Shown: positions 5,802-15,700 of the stretch, in pieces | Numbering within the stretch: the first letter of the stretch is position 1 | Layout of the letters: each line of letters opens with the position of its first letter | Assembly: GCA_039917855.1 (NCBI GenBank) | Contig: JBDSIR010000031.1 | Location: forward strand, 1-22,528 | Source of the DNA: CAMLHU01 sp039917855 | Lineage (GTDB): Bacteria; Gemmatimonadota; Gemmatimonadetes; Gemmatimonadales; GWC2-71-9 | Direction of reading: 5' to 3' | Length of the DNA: 22,528 bases | Notes under the pieces: generated by a model | What the model saw: the letters and a program-made list of their open reading frames with translations, nothing else | Told to the model about the DNA's origin: nothing | Databases searched by the model: none | Made by a program: the position numbers and the translations under genes

Positions 5802-7633
5802 TGACTCGCTCCGGGCTGATGTACGTCGACGGCCCGCGCCTCGCGCGCGGGCTCTTCGCGGCGACGGAATGGGTGTGGGGCCGCCGGGAAGAGATCAACC
5901 GCATCAACGTCTTCCCCGTTCCCGATGGAGACACCGGGACGAATTTGTGCCTGACCCTCCGCTCCGTTGCCGACGCCCTCCGGGCCCTCGGCGACTCGCC
6001 GCTCCCGGACACCGTGCAGGCGATGTCACGTGGCGCGGTCCTCGGTGCCCGCGGCAATTCCGGGATGATGTTGGCCCACTTCCTCCTCGGCTTCGCCGAG
6101 GCGAGCGGCCAGCGACTCACCCTCGATACTCGCGAGCTGGCGCAGTGCCTCGCCGCCGGCGCGGCCCACCTCGAGACTTCGGTCGACGAGCCCCGCGAAG
6201 GGACCATTCTCACCGTCGCGCGCGAAGTGGCCCAGGCCGCCATTCGCACCTCCACCAGCACCGAGGACTTCCGCGCCTTCATGGATGCCCTGCTCTTGGA
6301 GAGCGAGGCCTCGCTCGCCCGCACCCCCGAACTGCTGCAGGTCCTCCGCGACGCCGGCGTGGTCGACGCCGGTGCCAAGGGCTTCGTGCTGATGGTCGAA
6401 GGGATCGTCCGCTACATGAAGGGCGACCCGATCGAGGCCGCCGACGACGTCCCCCGCTCCACCGAGGCCGATTTCGCCCCCGCCGCGTATGCCGCCGTGG
6501 CCGCCGAGCGTGATTTCCACTACTGCACCGAGGTGATGGTGAAGGGGGCGTCGCTCCCCCCGTCCAACGAAGTCCGCGCGGCGATGCGGCCGTTCGGAGG
6601 TTCCCTCGTGGTAGTGGTGGCCGGCGGACTCCTCAAGGTCCATGTGCACACCGACACCCCCGAGGCCGTCTTTAGTTTAGCAGCGCGCTGGGGGAGCATC
6701 GAATTCACCAAGGCCGAGGACATGCGGGCGCAGCATCGCCAGCTGGCGCACGGAGACCGGCGGCCGGTGGCCGTGGTGGCCGACAGCTCGGCCGACCTCC
6801 CCGATGCGGTACTCGACCGACAGCACATCGCGCTGGTCCCGTTGCAGGTGATCTTCGGCGACCGGACCTACCGCGACCGGGTGGAGCTCAAGCCGGAGGA
6901 GTTCTACCGGCTGATGGCACAATCGAAGGTGCCCCCCACCACCTCGCAGCCGACGCCGGCCGATTTCATCCAGGCGTTCCGCGATGCCAAGGTGGCGGCG
7001 GACGAAGTGGTGGCGGTGCTCCTCTCGGGCGCGCTCTCGGGCACGCTGCAGTCGGGTGCCGCGGCGGTGAAAGCGGCGGGGCTCAAGGGGATCCACCTCG
7101 TGGACAGCCGGAGCGCCTCCCTCGGCGTCGGGCTCCTCGCCCTCCGGGCGACCGAGCTGGCCGAGTCGGGATGGGCAGCCAAGGAGATCGCCGCGGAGCT
7201 GGTGCGGATCCGCTCCCAGTCGGGATGCTTCATCACCGTCGACCGGTTCGACAACCTCCTCCGGTCGGGGCGCGTGAGCAAAGGCAAGGCGTGGCTGGCG
7301 GGGATGCTCGATGTGAAGCCGATCCTCGGCCTGGATGCCCGCGGAGCGATCGTCCCCGTCGACCGGGTCCGGGGCCGCGAGAACGTGGTCCCCCGGGTGC
7401 TCTCGCTCCTCGACAAGGCCCTCACGCCCCGGCCCAAGGCGCTACGATTCGGGGTCGTCCACGCCGAGGCACCCGAGGCCGCGGAGCGGGTGCGGACCGC
7501 CTTGGCGGCGGCGTTCCGACCCAAGGATGTGATCGTGAACCTTGCCACCGGCGTCCTCGGCGTCCATGTCGGGCCCGGCGCGTGGGCGGTCTTCTGGCAG
7601 GTCGAGGATGGGGTTCCCGGAGGGGCGGCGTGA
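5801..7633 (+). CDS. FakA-like DAK2 / DegV fusion protein (putative single-chain fatty-acid kinase)
   Basis: This 610-residue protein fuses two parts that are separate in the Staphylococcus fatty-acid kinase. Residues about 10-205 form a DhaL/DAK2 kinase domain, with the Mg-binding NVFPVPDGDTGTN (Asp42 and Asp44) and GARGNSGMM (82-90). Residues about 210-315 match the FakA middle domain (FHYCTEVMVKG near 240, KVHVHTDTPE). Residues about 320-605 form a DegV/FakB-like lipid-binding domain, with VAVVADSSADLP, the TTSQPT motif and DSRSASLGVG. By family knowledge FakB presents a fatty acid and FakA phosphorylates it; a one-chain enzyme is my inference. The gene overlaps rplI by one base and rsfS by three, so it is part of the ribosomal operon. 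DAK2-DegV fusions occur in other bacteria, so the architecture is uncommon but not unique. Confidence 0.85.
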   Translation: MTRSGLMYVDGPRLARGLFAATEWVWGRREEINRINVFPVPDGDTGTNLCLTLRSVADALRALGDSPLPDTVQAMSRGAVLGARGNSGMMLAHFLLGFAEASGQRLTLDTRELAQCLAAGAAHLETSVDEPREGTILTVAREVAQAAIRTSTSTEDFRAFMDALLLESEASLARTPELLQVLRDAGVVDAGAKGFVLMVEGIVRYMKGDPIEAADDVPRSTEADFAPAAYAAVAAERDFHYCTEVMVKGASLPPSNEVRAAMRPFGGSLVVVVAGGLLKVHVHTDTPEAVFSLAARWGSIEFTKAEDMRAQHRQLAHGDRRPVAVVADSSADLPDAVLDRQHIALVPLQVIFGDRTYRDRVELKPEEFYRLMAQSKVPPTTSQPTPADFIQAFRDAKVAADEVVAVLLSGALSGTLQSGAAAVKAAGLKGIHLVDSRSASLGVGLLALRATELAESGWAAKEIAAELVRIRSQSGCFITVDRFDNLLRSGRVSKGKAWLAGMLDVKPILGLDARGAIVPVDRVRGRENVVPRVLSLLDKALTPRPKALRFGVVHAEAPEAAERVRTALAAAFRPKDVIVNLATGVLGVHVGPGAWAVFWQVEDGVPGGAA

Positions 7634-7977
7634 AGAGCACCCTCCCTCCGGCGGTCGCTGCGGCCATCGAGGCGATCGCCGACCTCAAGGGCCTGGAGAT
7701 CGTGGTCCTCGATCTGCGCGGGATGACGGATGCGACGGACTGGTTCGTCGTGGCGAGCGGCACCTCGGACACCCACGTGCGCGGCCTGGCCGACGCGGTG
7801 ACCCGGGCGCTGCAACCCCTGGGGCAGCGGCCGCATCACGCTGAAGGACTGACCCAGGGTCGCTGGGTGCTGCTTGATTTCGTGGATATCGTGGTCCATC
7901 TGTTCCATCCGGAGGCGCGCGCTTTCTATCGTCTGGAGCGGCTGTGGGGCGATGCCCCGATGCTCCGGGCCGGCTAG
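7630..7977 (+). CDS. rsfS: Ribosome silencing factor RsfS (YbeB/Iojap)
   Basis: RsfS binds ribosomal protein uL14 and blocks 30S-50S joining in starvation. The 115 residues match the family. They include the core DLRGMTDATDWFVVASGTSDTHVRGLADAV and the C-terminal segment WVLLDFVDIVVHLFHPEARAFYRLERLWGDAP. GTG 7630 is chosen because it overlaps the upstream TGA (GTGA) and places the family's N-terminal helix correctly. It sits in one transcription unit with rpsF, rpsR and rplI, which suits a ribosome-associated factor. The stop TAG is at 7975-7977. Confidence 0.94.
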   Translation: MKSTLPPAVAAAIEAIADLKGLEIVVLDLRGMTDATDWFVVASGTSDTHVRGLADAVTRALQPLGQRPHHAEGLTQGRWVLLDFVDIVVHLFHPEARAFYRLERLWGDAPMLRAG

Positions 7978-7996
7978 CGGCCCCGTGGAGGTGTCA

Positions 7997-10900
7997 ATGA
8001 GGTCCATCCTGCGCAGGGCCCTGCTCACTGCGGCGTTCCTCGCCGTTCCTGCGCTCGTCGACGCGCAGTACTTCGGACAGAACCGCGTCCAGTACCGCAC
8101 CTTCGACTTCAAGATCATCCGGACCGAACACTTCGACGTCTATTTCTACGAAGAGGAACGGGAGGCCGCGCTCGATGCCGCCCGGATGGCCGAGCGCAGC
8201 TATACCCGGCTCTCGCGGATCCTGGACCACAAGTTCAGCGAGCGGAAGCCGATCATCCTGTACGCGTCGCACTCGGACTTCGCGCAGACCAACGCCGTTC
8301 CCGGTGGGGTGCGGGAGGGGGTCGAGGGGGTCACCGACGCCTACAAGCACCGCAACGTGCTCCCCTTCCCCGGTTCCTACGCCGAATTCGAGCACGTGCT
8401 GACGCACGAGATGACGCACCAGTTCCAGTACGACGTCTGGGCCCGCGGTCGCGCCGGGAACGTCGGCGCCCTCGTCGCGATCAACCCCCCGGGCTGGTTC
8501 GTCGAGGGGATGGCCGAGTACCTGTCGATCGGCCCTGTCGACCCCAACACCGCCATGTGGGTGCGCGACGCCGCGCTCGACGGGAAGCTCCCCACGATCG
8601 AACAGATGACGTATGACCCCTACATCTTCCCCTACCGGTACGGCCACGCGCTGCTCGCCTACATCGGTGAACGGTGGGGCGACGAGGCGGTGGGCGTGCT
8701 GCTCAAGGGGACCCTGGCCGGCGGCCTCGAAGGCAGCGTCCGGCGCACCCTCGGCATGAACACCGAGCAACTTTCGGAGGAATGGCACGACGCCGTCCAG
8801 CGGCGCTTCCTCCCGGCCATCCGCGACAAGGAGAAGGCTCGCGACTTCGCGAGCGAGCTCCTCTCGAAGCATCGCGACGGCGGGACGTACAACATCGCCC
8901 CGGCGCTCTCCCCCGACGGGTCGCAGGTGGCGTTCTTCAGCGAGCGGAGCGGTTACACCGTCGATCTCTATCTGGCCGACGGCATCACCGGCCGGGTGCG
9001 GCGGCGACTCCTCAAGAGCACGGCGTCGAGCAACTACGAGTCCTACCGCTTCATCAATTCGTCGGTGAGCTGGAGCCCGGATGGTCGCTTCCTCACCAGC
9101 GCCGCCAAACGCGGGCCGAAGGACGACATCCTGGTCATCGATGTCCGCCGGAACCGGATCGCCCACCGGATCCAGATCCCCTTGGCGGGGATCACCAACC
9201 CGTCGTTCAGTCCCGACGGCAAGCAGATCGTCTTCAGCGGCCTCGAGGGCGGACTCTCCGACCTGTTCATCGTCAACATCGACGGGACCGGGCTGCGCCG
9301 CCTCACGCACGACAAGTTCGCTGACTTGAACCCCGTCTGGTCGCCCGACGGCCGCTACCTCGCGTTCGTCACCGATCGCGGCCCCGGCACCGACTTCAGC
9401 ACGCTCACGGTCGGTGAATTCCGCATCGCGCTCTACGACCTGCAGGAGAACACGGTCGTCGCCCTGGATCAGATGGACCGGGGCCGGAACGTGAGCCCGC
9501 AGTGGTCGCCCGACGGCCAGCAGCTGGCCTTCGTCTCCGACCGGAACGGCGTCGCCAACATCTACCTGTACGACGTCGCGGCGCGCGACATCTACCAGCT
9601 CACCGATCTGTACACCGGGGTGCAGGGGATCACGCCGATCTCCCCCGTACTCTCGTGGGCGCGCGAGGTCGACCGGATGGCGTTCGTGTACTACCAGAAG
9701 AACGAGTTCGACGTCTACACGGTCGTCAATCCGCGGTCGCTCAAGCGCGCGGTGTATCGCGATACCACCACCGGCCCGCCCCTCCTCGCCCAGCTCAACG
9801 TCACCTCGCCCGATCGCGGGACCCGTGGCCTCGCCGCCACCTCGCCGCGCCTCGGCCCCATCTCGGACGACAGCGCCCGTGCTCCCGCCGACACGACCGC
9901 GGCTCCGGCGCCCCCCTCGACCGGCGGCAGCTTCTATCGCGGCACCCGAGGGTTTCGGGTGGCCGACAGCGCCCCCGCCCCCGACTCGACGGTTCGAGCG
10001 CCGATCTCGGTGACGCAGATGCTGGCCGACGACACGATCAGCCTCCCCGACACGGCGGAATTCACCGTGCGGCGGTATCGGGTCCGGTTCACCCCCGACT
10101 ACGTCGCGCCTCCCACCCTGGGGTACACCCGCGACAACTTCGGCCGCGGGATCTACGGCGGCACCACGGTGGTCCTGAGCGACCTGCTCGGCGACCGGAG
10201 CCTGATCTTCTCGGGGTACATCAACGGCCGCATCGACGAGGCCAGCGTCCTTGCGGCCTATGCCACACAGCGCTCCCGCATCAATTATGTGGTGGGGCTG
10301 CAGCAGCAGCCATACTTCTACCTGGCCCCCAGCCGGATCGTGGTCGACAGTCCGAGCGTGGGCGAGAATACCTTCGTCACGAACGTCCGACGGATCGTGC
10401 TCCGGAGCGCCTTCGCGCAGGCATCCTACCCGATCAGCCGGTTCCGGCGGGTCGAGGTCGGCGTCGAGGCCACCCACCTGGACGACGGCATCCGGCAGTT
10501 CCGCGAACCGTACGAGCCGTTCAGCGGCATCCAGACCCGCGACGTCCAGACCTCGCTCATCGACCTCCCGGGTGCCGACTACATCCGGCCCTCGACGGCG
10601 CTCACGTTCGACAACACCGTCTTCGGCTACGTCGGCCCCTTCATCGGGCGGCGGAGCCGGGTCGAGGTCTCCCGCGCCTTCGGTGACTGGAACATCACCC
10701 AGTTCAGCGCCGACTACCGGCGCTACGATCGGCTCTTGGGCCCCTTCGTCTTTGCCAGCCGCGGCCTCTTCATCGGGCGCATGGGCACCGAGGCGAATCT
10801 CGCGCCGATCTTCCTCGGCTCCACCGAACTGCTCCGCGGCCACACCGCGGGATCCTACTACCGCAATGAGTGCGCGTCGGTCAGCGACCCCGGCACCTAC

Positions 10901-11254
10901 ACCGGGTGCGCCGCCCTCGACCAGCTGGTCGGCAACTCGGCGGCGCTGGTGAGCGCAGAACTGCGCTTCCCGCTCCTCAACGCCTCGCTCGGGTTCGTCC
11001 CCATCGGCTTCCCGCCCATCGAGGGCGCCTTCTTCTGGGACGCCGGCGTCGCGTGGCAGCCCAACTCGGTGGTCCGGTCTTCCCGCACCGCGAGCGACGA
11101 CATCATCCGCTTCCGGAAGCCCCTGCAGACCATCGGCTTCTCGATCCGGGGCAACCTCCTCGGCTTTCTGATCCTCCGGGGCGACTACAGCGTGCCGCAG
11201 CAGCGGAACGGCATCGGCGGCTTCTGGACCGTGTCGATCGGACCGACCTGGTAG
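7997..11254 (+). CDS. Outer-membrane metallopeptidase / TolB-like beta-propeller / beta-barrel protein
   Basis: This 1085-residue protein has a signal peptide at 1-23 (ending VDA before QYFGQ). A peptidase-MA-like zinc-protease domain spans about 30-275, with HEMTH at 137-141 and a probable third ligand Glu170 in WFVEGMAEYL. A PD40/TolB-type propeller spans about 295-600 and contains at least five S-P-D-G blades (for example SFSPDGKQIVFSG). A Pro/Ala/Thr/Ser/Asp-rich linker covers about 620-670. A beta-barrel-like region covers about 695-1085 (YTRDNFGRGIYGGTTVVLSD) and ends in Trp, as expected for BAM-inserted barrels. It is probably anchored in the outer membrane, with peptidase and propeller in the periplasm or at the surface (inference). 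ATG 7997 has GGAGG at 7987-7991, 5 bases upstream. Homologues are annotated only as PD40- or BamA-domain proteins; substrate unknown. It follows rsfS by 19 bases and may be read with that operon. Confidence 0.82.
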   Translation: MRSILRRALLTAAFLAVPALVDAQYFGQNRVQYRTFDFKIIRTEHFDVYFYEEEREAALDAARMAERSYTRLSRILDHKFSERKPIILYASHSDFAQTNAVPGGVREGVEGVTDAYKHRNVLPFPGSYAEFEHVLTHEMTHQFQYDVWARGRAGNVGALVAINPPGWFVEGMAEYLSIGPVDPNTAMWVRDAALDGKLPTIEQMTYDPYIFPYRYGHALLAYIGERWGDEAVGVLLKGTLAGGLEGSVRRTLGMNTEQLSEEWHDAVQRRFLPAIRDKEKARDFASELLSKHRDGGTYNIAPALSPDGSQVAFFSERSGYTVDLYLADGITGRVRRRLLKSTASSNYESYRFINSSVSWSPDGRFLTSAAKRGPKDDILVIDVRRNRIAHRIQIPLAGITNPSFSPDGKQIVFSGLEGGLSDLFIVNIDGTGLRRLTHDKFADLNPVWSPDGRYLAFVTDRGPGTDFSTLTVGEFRIALYDLQENTVVALDQMDRGRNVSPQWSPDGQQLAFVSDRNGVANIYLYDVAARDIYQLTDLYTGVQGITPISPVLSWAREVDRMAFVYYQKNEFDVYTVVNPRSLKRAVYRDTTTGPPLLAQLNVTSPDRGTRGLAATSPRLGPISDDSARAPADTTAAPAPPSTGGSFYRGTRGFRVADSAPAPDSTVRAPISVTQMLADDTISLPDTAEFTVRRYRVRFTPDYVAPPTLGYTRDNFGRGIYGGTTVVLSDLLGDRSLIFSGYINGRIDEASVLAAYATQRSRINYVVGLQQQPYFYLAPSRIVVDSPSVGENTFVTNVRRIVLRSAFAQASYPISRFRRVEVGVEATHLDDGIRQFREPYEPFSGIQTRDVQTSLIDLPGADYIRPSTALTFDNTVFGYVGPFIGRRSRVEVSRAFGDWNITQFSADYRRYDRLLGPFVFASRGLFIGRMGTEANLAPIFLGSTELLRGHTAGSYYRNECASVSDPGTYTGCAALDQLVGNSAALVSAELRFPLLNASLGFVPIGFPPIEGAFFWDAGVAWQPNSVVRSSRTASDDIIRFRKPLQTIGFSIRGNLLGFLILRGDYSVPQQRNGIGGFWTVSIGPTW

Positions 11255-11339
11255 CCGACGGTGGGGCGCTGGGGCGGTGGGTGATCGATCGACGGACTCG
11301 CACTACTGGGCGGGTCCGCCGCTTTTATGGAGGTCGGTC

Positions 11340-11371
11340 CAGCGCCGCAGCGCCTACGCGCCTCAGCGCCT
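11340..11371 (+). repeat. Four imperfect octamers upstream of a promoter
   Basis: The units CAGCGCCG, CAGCGCCT, ACGCGCCT and CAGCGCCT lie head to tail and end 5 bases before the -35 hexamer at 11377. They could be binding sites for a regulator or simply low-complexity expansion. Confidence 0.55.
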
Positions 11372-11376
11372 CTCTA

Positions 11377-11405
11377 TTGTACCGCCCTGCCCAATCCGCT
11401 AAAAT
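11377..11405 (+). promoter_or_regulatory. Sigma-70-type promoter, apparently leaderless, for the SPOR lipoprotein gene
   Basis: TTGTAC (11377-11382) and TAAAAT (11400-11405) are separated by 17 bases. The -10 matches the consensus at 5 of 6 positions; the -35 keeps TTG. Seven bases separate the -10 from the GTG at 11413, so transcription would start at or next to the start codon. The region is AT-rich against a very GC-rich background. Confidence 0.6.
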
Positions 11406-11412
11406 TGGGGCC

Positions 11413-12795
11413 GTGCTCCTCTCCGCCAGACCGCTCTCCCTCCTTGTCATCACCGGGCTCGCCGCCTGCGGCTCTGGCGGCCCCCCTCAGATCCCTGACG
11501 CCGGGGGGCGACAGGTGGTCGCGGTCTCGGTCCTCCGCTGGCCGACCGCGGGCGGCACGCCCACGCTCTACCGCCTGCCGTCGCTCCAACCCGCCCTCTG
11601 GGACGCTCGCGGGACCACTCCCGCCCTCAAGCGGGTGGTCGGCGCCGACATCGACCAACGCCAGGCCTTCGCGCTCGACGCCAAGGATGGCGTCGTGGCG
11701 CTGGACCTCGAATCCGGACGCAGCCGCCCCTTCCTCACGGATGTGGTGGCGGCCGACGCGGGGCCCGATGGCGCCGTATACGCGGTCGCCAAGGATCGGA
11801 CCCTCAGCTCGGTAAGCGGCCGGCTGCCCACCGCCTTCCCCGGCAAACTGCCGGGCATCCCGGTCGCGCTCGTGGGGACCGGCACCGACCAGGTCTACGC
11901 CCTCGTTCCGGGAGACTCCGGTCTGGTCATCGCGCGGCAGGGGCAGTCCCCCCGCCGCGAGCTCTTCCCGGGCATCGGTGTGGTCCACACCCGCTGGGGC
12001 GACCTCCTGGCGGCCGCGACCGAAACGGAGGTGCAGCTCTACGAGCCGGCGGCCAATCGGCCGCGCCGCACCCTCGATATCGGCGGGATGCCGGTAGCGC
12101 TCGCGTTCTCGCCATCGGGGCATCGCCTCTATGCCGTGGCCGAGGGATCCGACGAGGTCCAGCGCTACGATCGCTACAGCCTCGGGCGTCTGGGTACCAT
12201 CGACATCCCTGCCCCGGCCAGCGACCTCCGTCCCGATCCGCTGGGCCGCTTCCTGCTCGTACGACCCGCCCAAGGGGACTCGGTCTGGGTCCTCGACGTC
12301 GTGAAGAGCGAATTCCTCGGCTCGTTCACCACCGGCTGGGGGCCCGACCTCCCGATGATCGCGGCGGGCCGCTGGCTCCTCGTGCGCGAGGGCGCCGACG
12401 TGGTGGCCTACGACCTCTTCGACGCCGAGTTCAGCGCCACTGGCCGCCTCAGGGGAGGCGCCGCGGACCTGTACCAAGTGCTCGATTGGGCGCCGCGCGC
12501 CGAAGGACGGACGACCACGGAGCCCGACAGTATCGCGGCGGCCGCAGCCACGCCGACCGCCGACCGCGCCACGATCTACGTGCAACTCAGCTCCTCGCAG
12601 AACCCGGCCTGGGCCGAGGAGCTCGCCAACAAGCTCAAGTCACAGGGCCTGCCCGCCTCGGTGATCCGTCCCAAGCGGCAGGACGAGTTCTACCGCGTGG
12701 TGCTCGGCCCCTACTCCTCGCGTGAATCGGCCGACTCCGCCGGGACGCGCCTGGGCCAGCCCTACTTCCTGTACCTGCCGGAGGAACGCCGATGA
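11413..12795 (+). CDS. Propeller-SPOR domain lipoprotein
   Basis: This is a 460-residue lipoprotein. GTG 11413 gives MLLSARPLSLLVITGLAAC, with a textbook lipobox (LAAC, Cys19). Residues about 30-365 look like a seven-bladed YncE/NHL-type propeller (GHRLYAVAEGSDEVQRYDRY, LGRFLLVRPA, DSVWVLDVVKSE). A SPOR domain occupies about 386-460 (IYVQLSSSQNPAWAEELANKL and DEFYRVVLGPYSSRESADSA); SPOR domains bind denuded septal peptidoglycan glycans. The open frame extends far upstream, but that part lies over the preceding gene in another frame and is not coding. The stop TGA overlaps the smc ATG by 4 bases (ATGA), and GGAGG for smc lies inside this gene, so the two are translationally coupled. A link between envelope or division site and chromosome organisation is suggestive only. 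Confidence 0.82.
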   Translation: MLLSARPLSLLVITGLAACGSGGPPQIPDAGGRQVVAVSVLRWPTAGGTPTLYRLPSLQPALWDARGTTPALKRVVGADIDQRQAFALDAKDGVVALDLESGRSRPFLTDVVAADAGPDGAVYAVAKDRTLSSVSGRLPTAFPGKLPGIPVALVGTGTDQVYALVPGDSGLVIARQGQSPRRELFPGIGVVHTRWGDLLAAATETEVQLYEPAANRPRRTLDIGGMPVALAFSPSGHRLYAVAEGSDEVQRYDRYSLGRLGTIDIPAPASDLRPDPLGRFLLVRPAQGDSVWVLDVVKSEFLGSFTTGWGPDLPMIAAGRWLLVREGADVVAYDLFDAEFSATGRLRGGAADLYQVLDWAPRAEGRTTTEPDSIAAAAATPTADRATIYVQLSSSQNPAWAEELANKLKSQGLPASVIRPKRQDEFYRVVLGPYSSRESADSAGTRLGQPYFLYLPEERR

Positions 12796-15700
12796 AGCTC
12801 TCCAAGCTCGAGCTGTCGGGATTCAAGTCGTTCGCCGACACCGTCACGCTCGACTTCGGCCACGGAGTCACCGCTATCGTAGGGCCCAACGGGTGCGGCA
12901 AGTCGAACGTGTCGGACGCGGTACGGTGGGTGCTCGGTGAGCAGTCGGCCCGGCTCCTCCGCGGCGGCACGATGGAGGACGTGATCTTTCAGGGGTCGTC
13001 CGGCCGGCGGCCGGTGAACTTCACCGAGGTCTCCCTCTACCTCGACAACACCGACGGCGACCTTCCCATCTCCTACAAGGAGGTGGTCATCACCCGCCGG
13101 CTCTCCCGCTCCGGGCAGTCGGATTACCTGCTCAACAAGTCCGCCGTCCGTCTCCGCGACATCCAGGACCTCATCCGGGGCACCGGGCTCGGCTCCGATG
13201 CGGGGGTGGTGATCGAGGCCAAAGCGATCGACCGGCTCCTCTCCGACCGGACCGAAGAGCGCCGTTCGCTCTTCGAGGAGGCGGCGGGGATCGGGCTATA
13301 CCGTGACCGCAAGCAGAGCACCGAGCGACGCCTCGAGGAGACGGCCCAGGATCTCCAGCGGGTGGAAGACCTGATCGCCGAGGTCCAGAGCCAGATCCGG
13401 TCGCTCGCCCGCCAGAAGGGGAAGGCGGAGCGGCACACCAAGTTGATGGAAGAGAAGTTCGCGGTCCAGCTGACCCTCGCCCGTCGCCAGCTGGAACAGA
13501 TGGAGGAACGGCTCGCCCATCACGGCACGCGGCGTGAGGCGCTCGCGACCGAACTCCCCGAGGCGCGCGAAGCCCTCGGCGGGCAGGAATTGGCTCGCGA
13601 GGAGGCCGCCCGCGCCCGGGCGTCCATCGAAGCCGAGCGCACGGAGATCGTGCGCCGGCTGGGCACCGTGCGCGTCGAACTCGGCCGGCTCGATGGCGAC
13701 CTCGCCCTGGCGGCCGAGCGGCTCGCCAACGCCGCCACGCGCAAACTTCGCGCGGGCGAGGAGCGGAATGCGCTCGAATCCCGCATCGTCGCGGCCGGCC
13801 GGGAGCGCGAGGCCGCGGCCGAGGAGCGCCGTGCCGCCCTCGCCGAGCACGCACGCATCCAGGGGGAGCTCGGCTCGCGCACCGCGGCGGAGCAAGTGGT
13901 CCGCGACCAGCTGGCCCAGGCCCGACAGGCGGTGCGCCAGCTTGAAGAAGAGGTGCAGCGGCATGTCACCACCCTCAACGCCCTCGAAGGGGAACGTGGC
14001 GCGCTCGAACGCGACCTGCTCTCCCTGCGGGAACAGGCGGGGCACGCCGAGACTCGGCAGTCACAGCTGCGCGCTGAGCTTGCGACCGGCGAACGCCGCC
14101 GCGACGAGGCACTCGAGGCGTCCGAGCAGTCCGCCCAGGGATCCCGTCAGGCGGCGCAGCGCGCTGAACACGCTCGCCACGAGGTCGCCGAGACGCGGCG
14201 CCGCGAGGCACTCGAGCGCGGTGATCGCCGCGCGGCCGAAGAGACCCTCGCCCAGGTGAGCGCGCGTCGCCAGGCGCTGGCGGACCTCGAGCGCGACCGC
14301 GTGGGCCTCGCACCCGGTGCGGCCGCGCTCCTCGCGGCCCGTGAACGCTTCGGGGATGCGGTGCTCGGCCCTCTCTCAGATTTCATCACCACCAGCCGGG
14401 AGGACGCCGATCTCGCCGAGCGCCTGCTGGGTGAGTGGCTGCACGCCGTGCTCGTTCGCGACCGCGCCGCGGTGAGCGCGATCCTGGCGTGGCATCAGGA
14501 GACCCAGCCCGGCGCGCTCGTCCTGCTCCCGGTCCGCCCGGGACCGACCGGCGGCGGCGGGCGGAACATCGGCCACGGCCTGCAGTTGCTGGAGCCCGCC
14601 ACCGCGTGGGTGCAGGCGCTCGTCGCCGGCTCGGAAGTGCTCGATCCGGCCGGACGCGCGCTCCAGCGCCCCAACGGGGCGGTGTATCTCTCGACCGGAC
14701 AGGCCCAGCAGGGTCCGCTCCGTCGCCGCGCCGATCTCGAGTCGCTGGCCGGAGACCTGGTCACCGCCGAAGCGCGGCTGCAGTCCACCGCCGCGGCACT
14801 CTCGGCCACCATCGCCCGGCTCGCGGAGCTCGAAAAAGCGCTCGAACTCGCGACCGAAGGGGCCGAGCAGGCGCGCGAAGCCGAACGTGCCACGACGGCC
14901 CAGCGGGAAGATGTCGCCCGGCTGATCGGCACGCTCACGCGCGATCTGGGTGAACTGGAACGCCAGGGTGTGGTCGCCCAGGAGCGCCTCGGCAAGGCCG
15001 AACGCCGGATGGCCGAGATCGACCAAGCCCTCACCACCGGGGACCTCGCCCGGGTGAAACAGGACGAAAGTCTCGCCGAATCGCGGGTGCGGTTGACCAC
15101 CCTCGAAGGGGATCAGGAAGGGGCCCGCGAGGCCCGGGTCCACTGGCAGGTGCAGGAGGCCCAGGTCGCGGCACGCCTGCAGGCCGCCACCGAGCGGGAC
15201 GCGCGCGCCGAGCGCACCGCGACCGAAGCGCAGGGGCTGCTCCAGGCGCTGGCCGACGAACTCGCCCGCCTCGACGGTGACATCCGCGCACTCGACACCC
15301 AGCGGGCCGATCAGGGGGAACTGCGCGCGGAGCGCCGGATCGCCCTGCTCGAGCTCGAGGCCGCGGCCTCGGATGTCGAGATCGGCGCCGGCGAGGCGGA
15401 GGCTGCCCTGATGGCCGCCGAACAGACGCTCACCGCCGGCCGCCACGCCGTCGAGGCGATGACCGAGGAGCACCACGCCCTCGCCCTGGAGGCGACGGAG
15501 CTGTCCGGGCGGCGGCGGAACATCGTCGAACGGATCGAGGCCGAGTGGCGCAAGCCCCTCGATCACCTCCTCGCCGAGGCGCCGATCCTCGACCTCGACC
15601 TGGAGTCCCTCGAGAACGAGGCGACCCGCATCGTGGACCAGCTGGAGCAGATCGGGCCGGTCAACGCCCTCGCCTTCGAGGAGTACGCCGAGGAGTCGAA

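Noticed and set aside
7994..10843. A 949-codon open frame on the minus strand opposite the peptidase/propeller/barrel gene
   Set aside because: It is the complement of a strongly coding plus-strand gene with GC-rich third positions; the translation is low in hydrophobic structure and shows no family motif, signal or ribosome site.
11309..11325. An intrinsic terminator (GGCGG-GT-CCGCC followed by GCTTTT) after the barrel protein gene
   Set aside because: The realistic stem is only about 4 bp once a feasible loop is allowed, so support is too weak.
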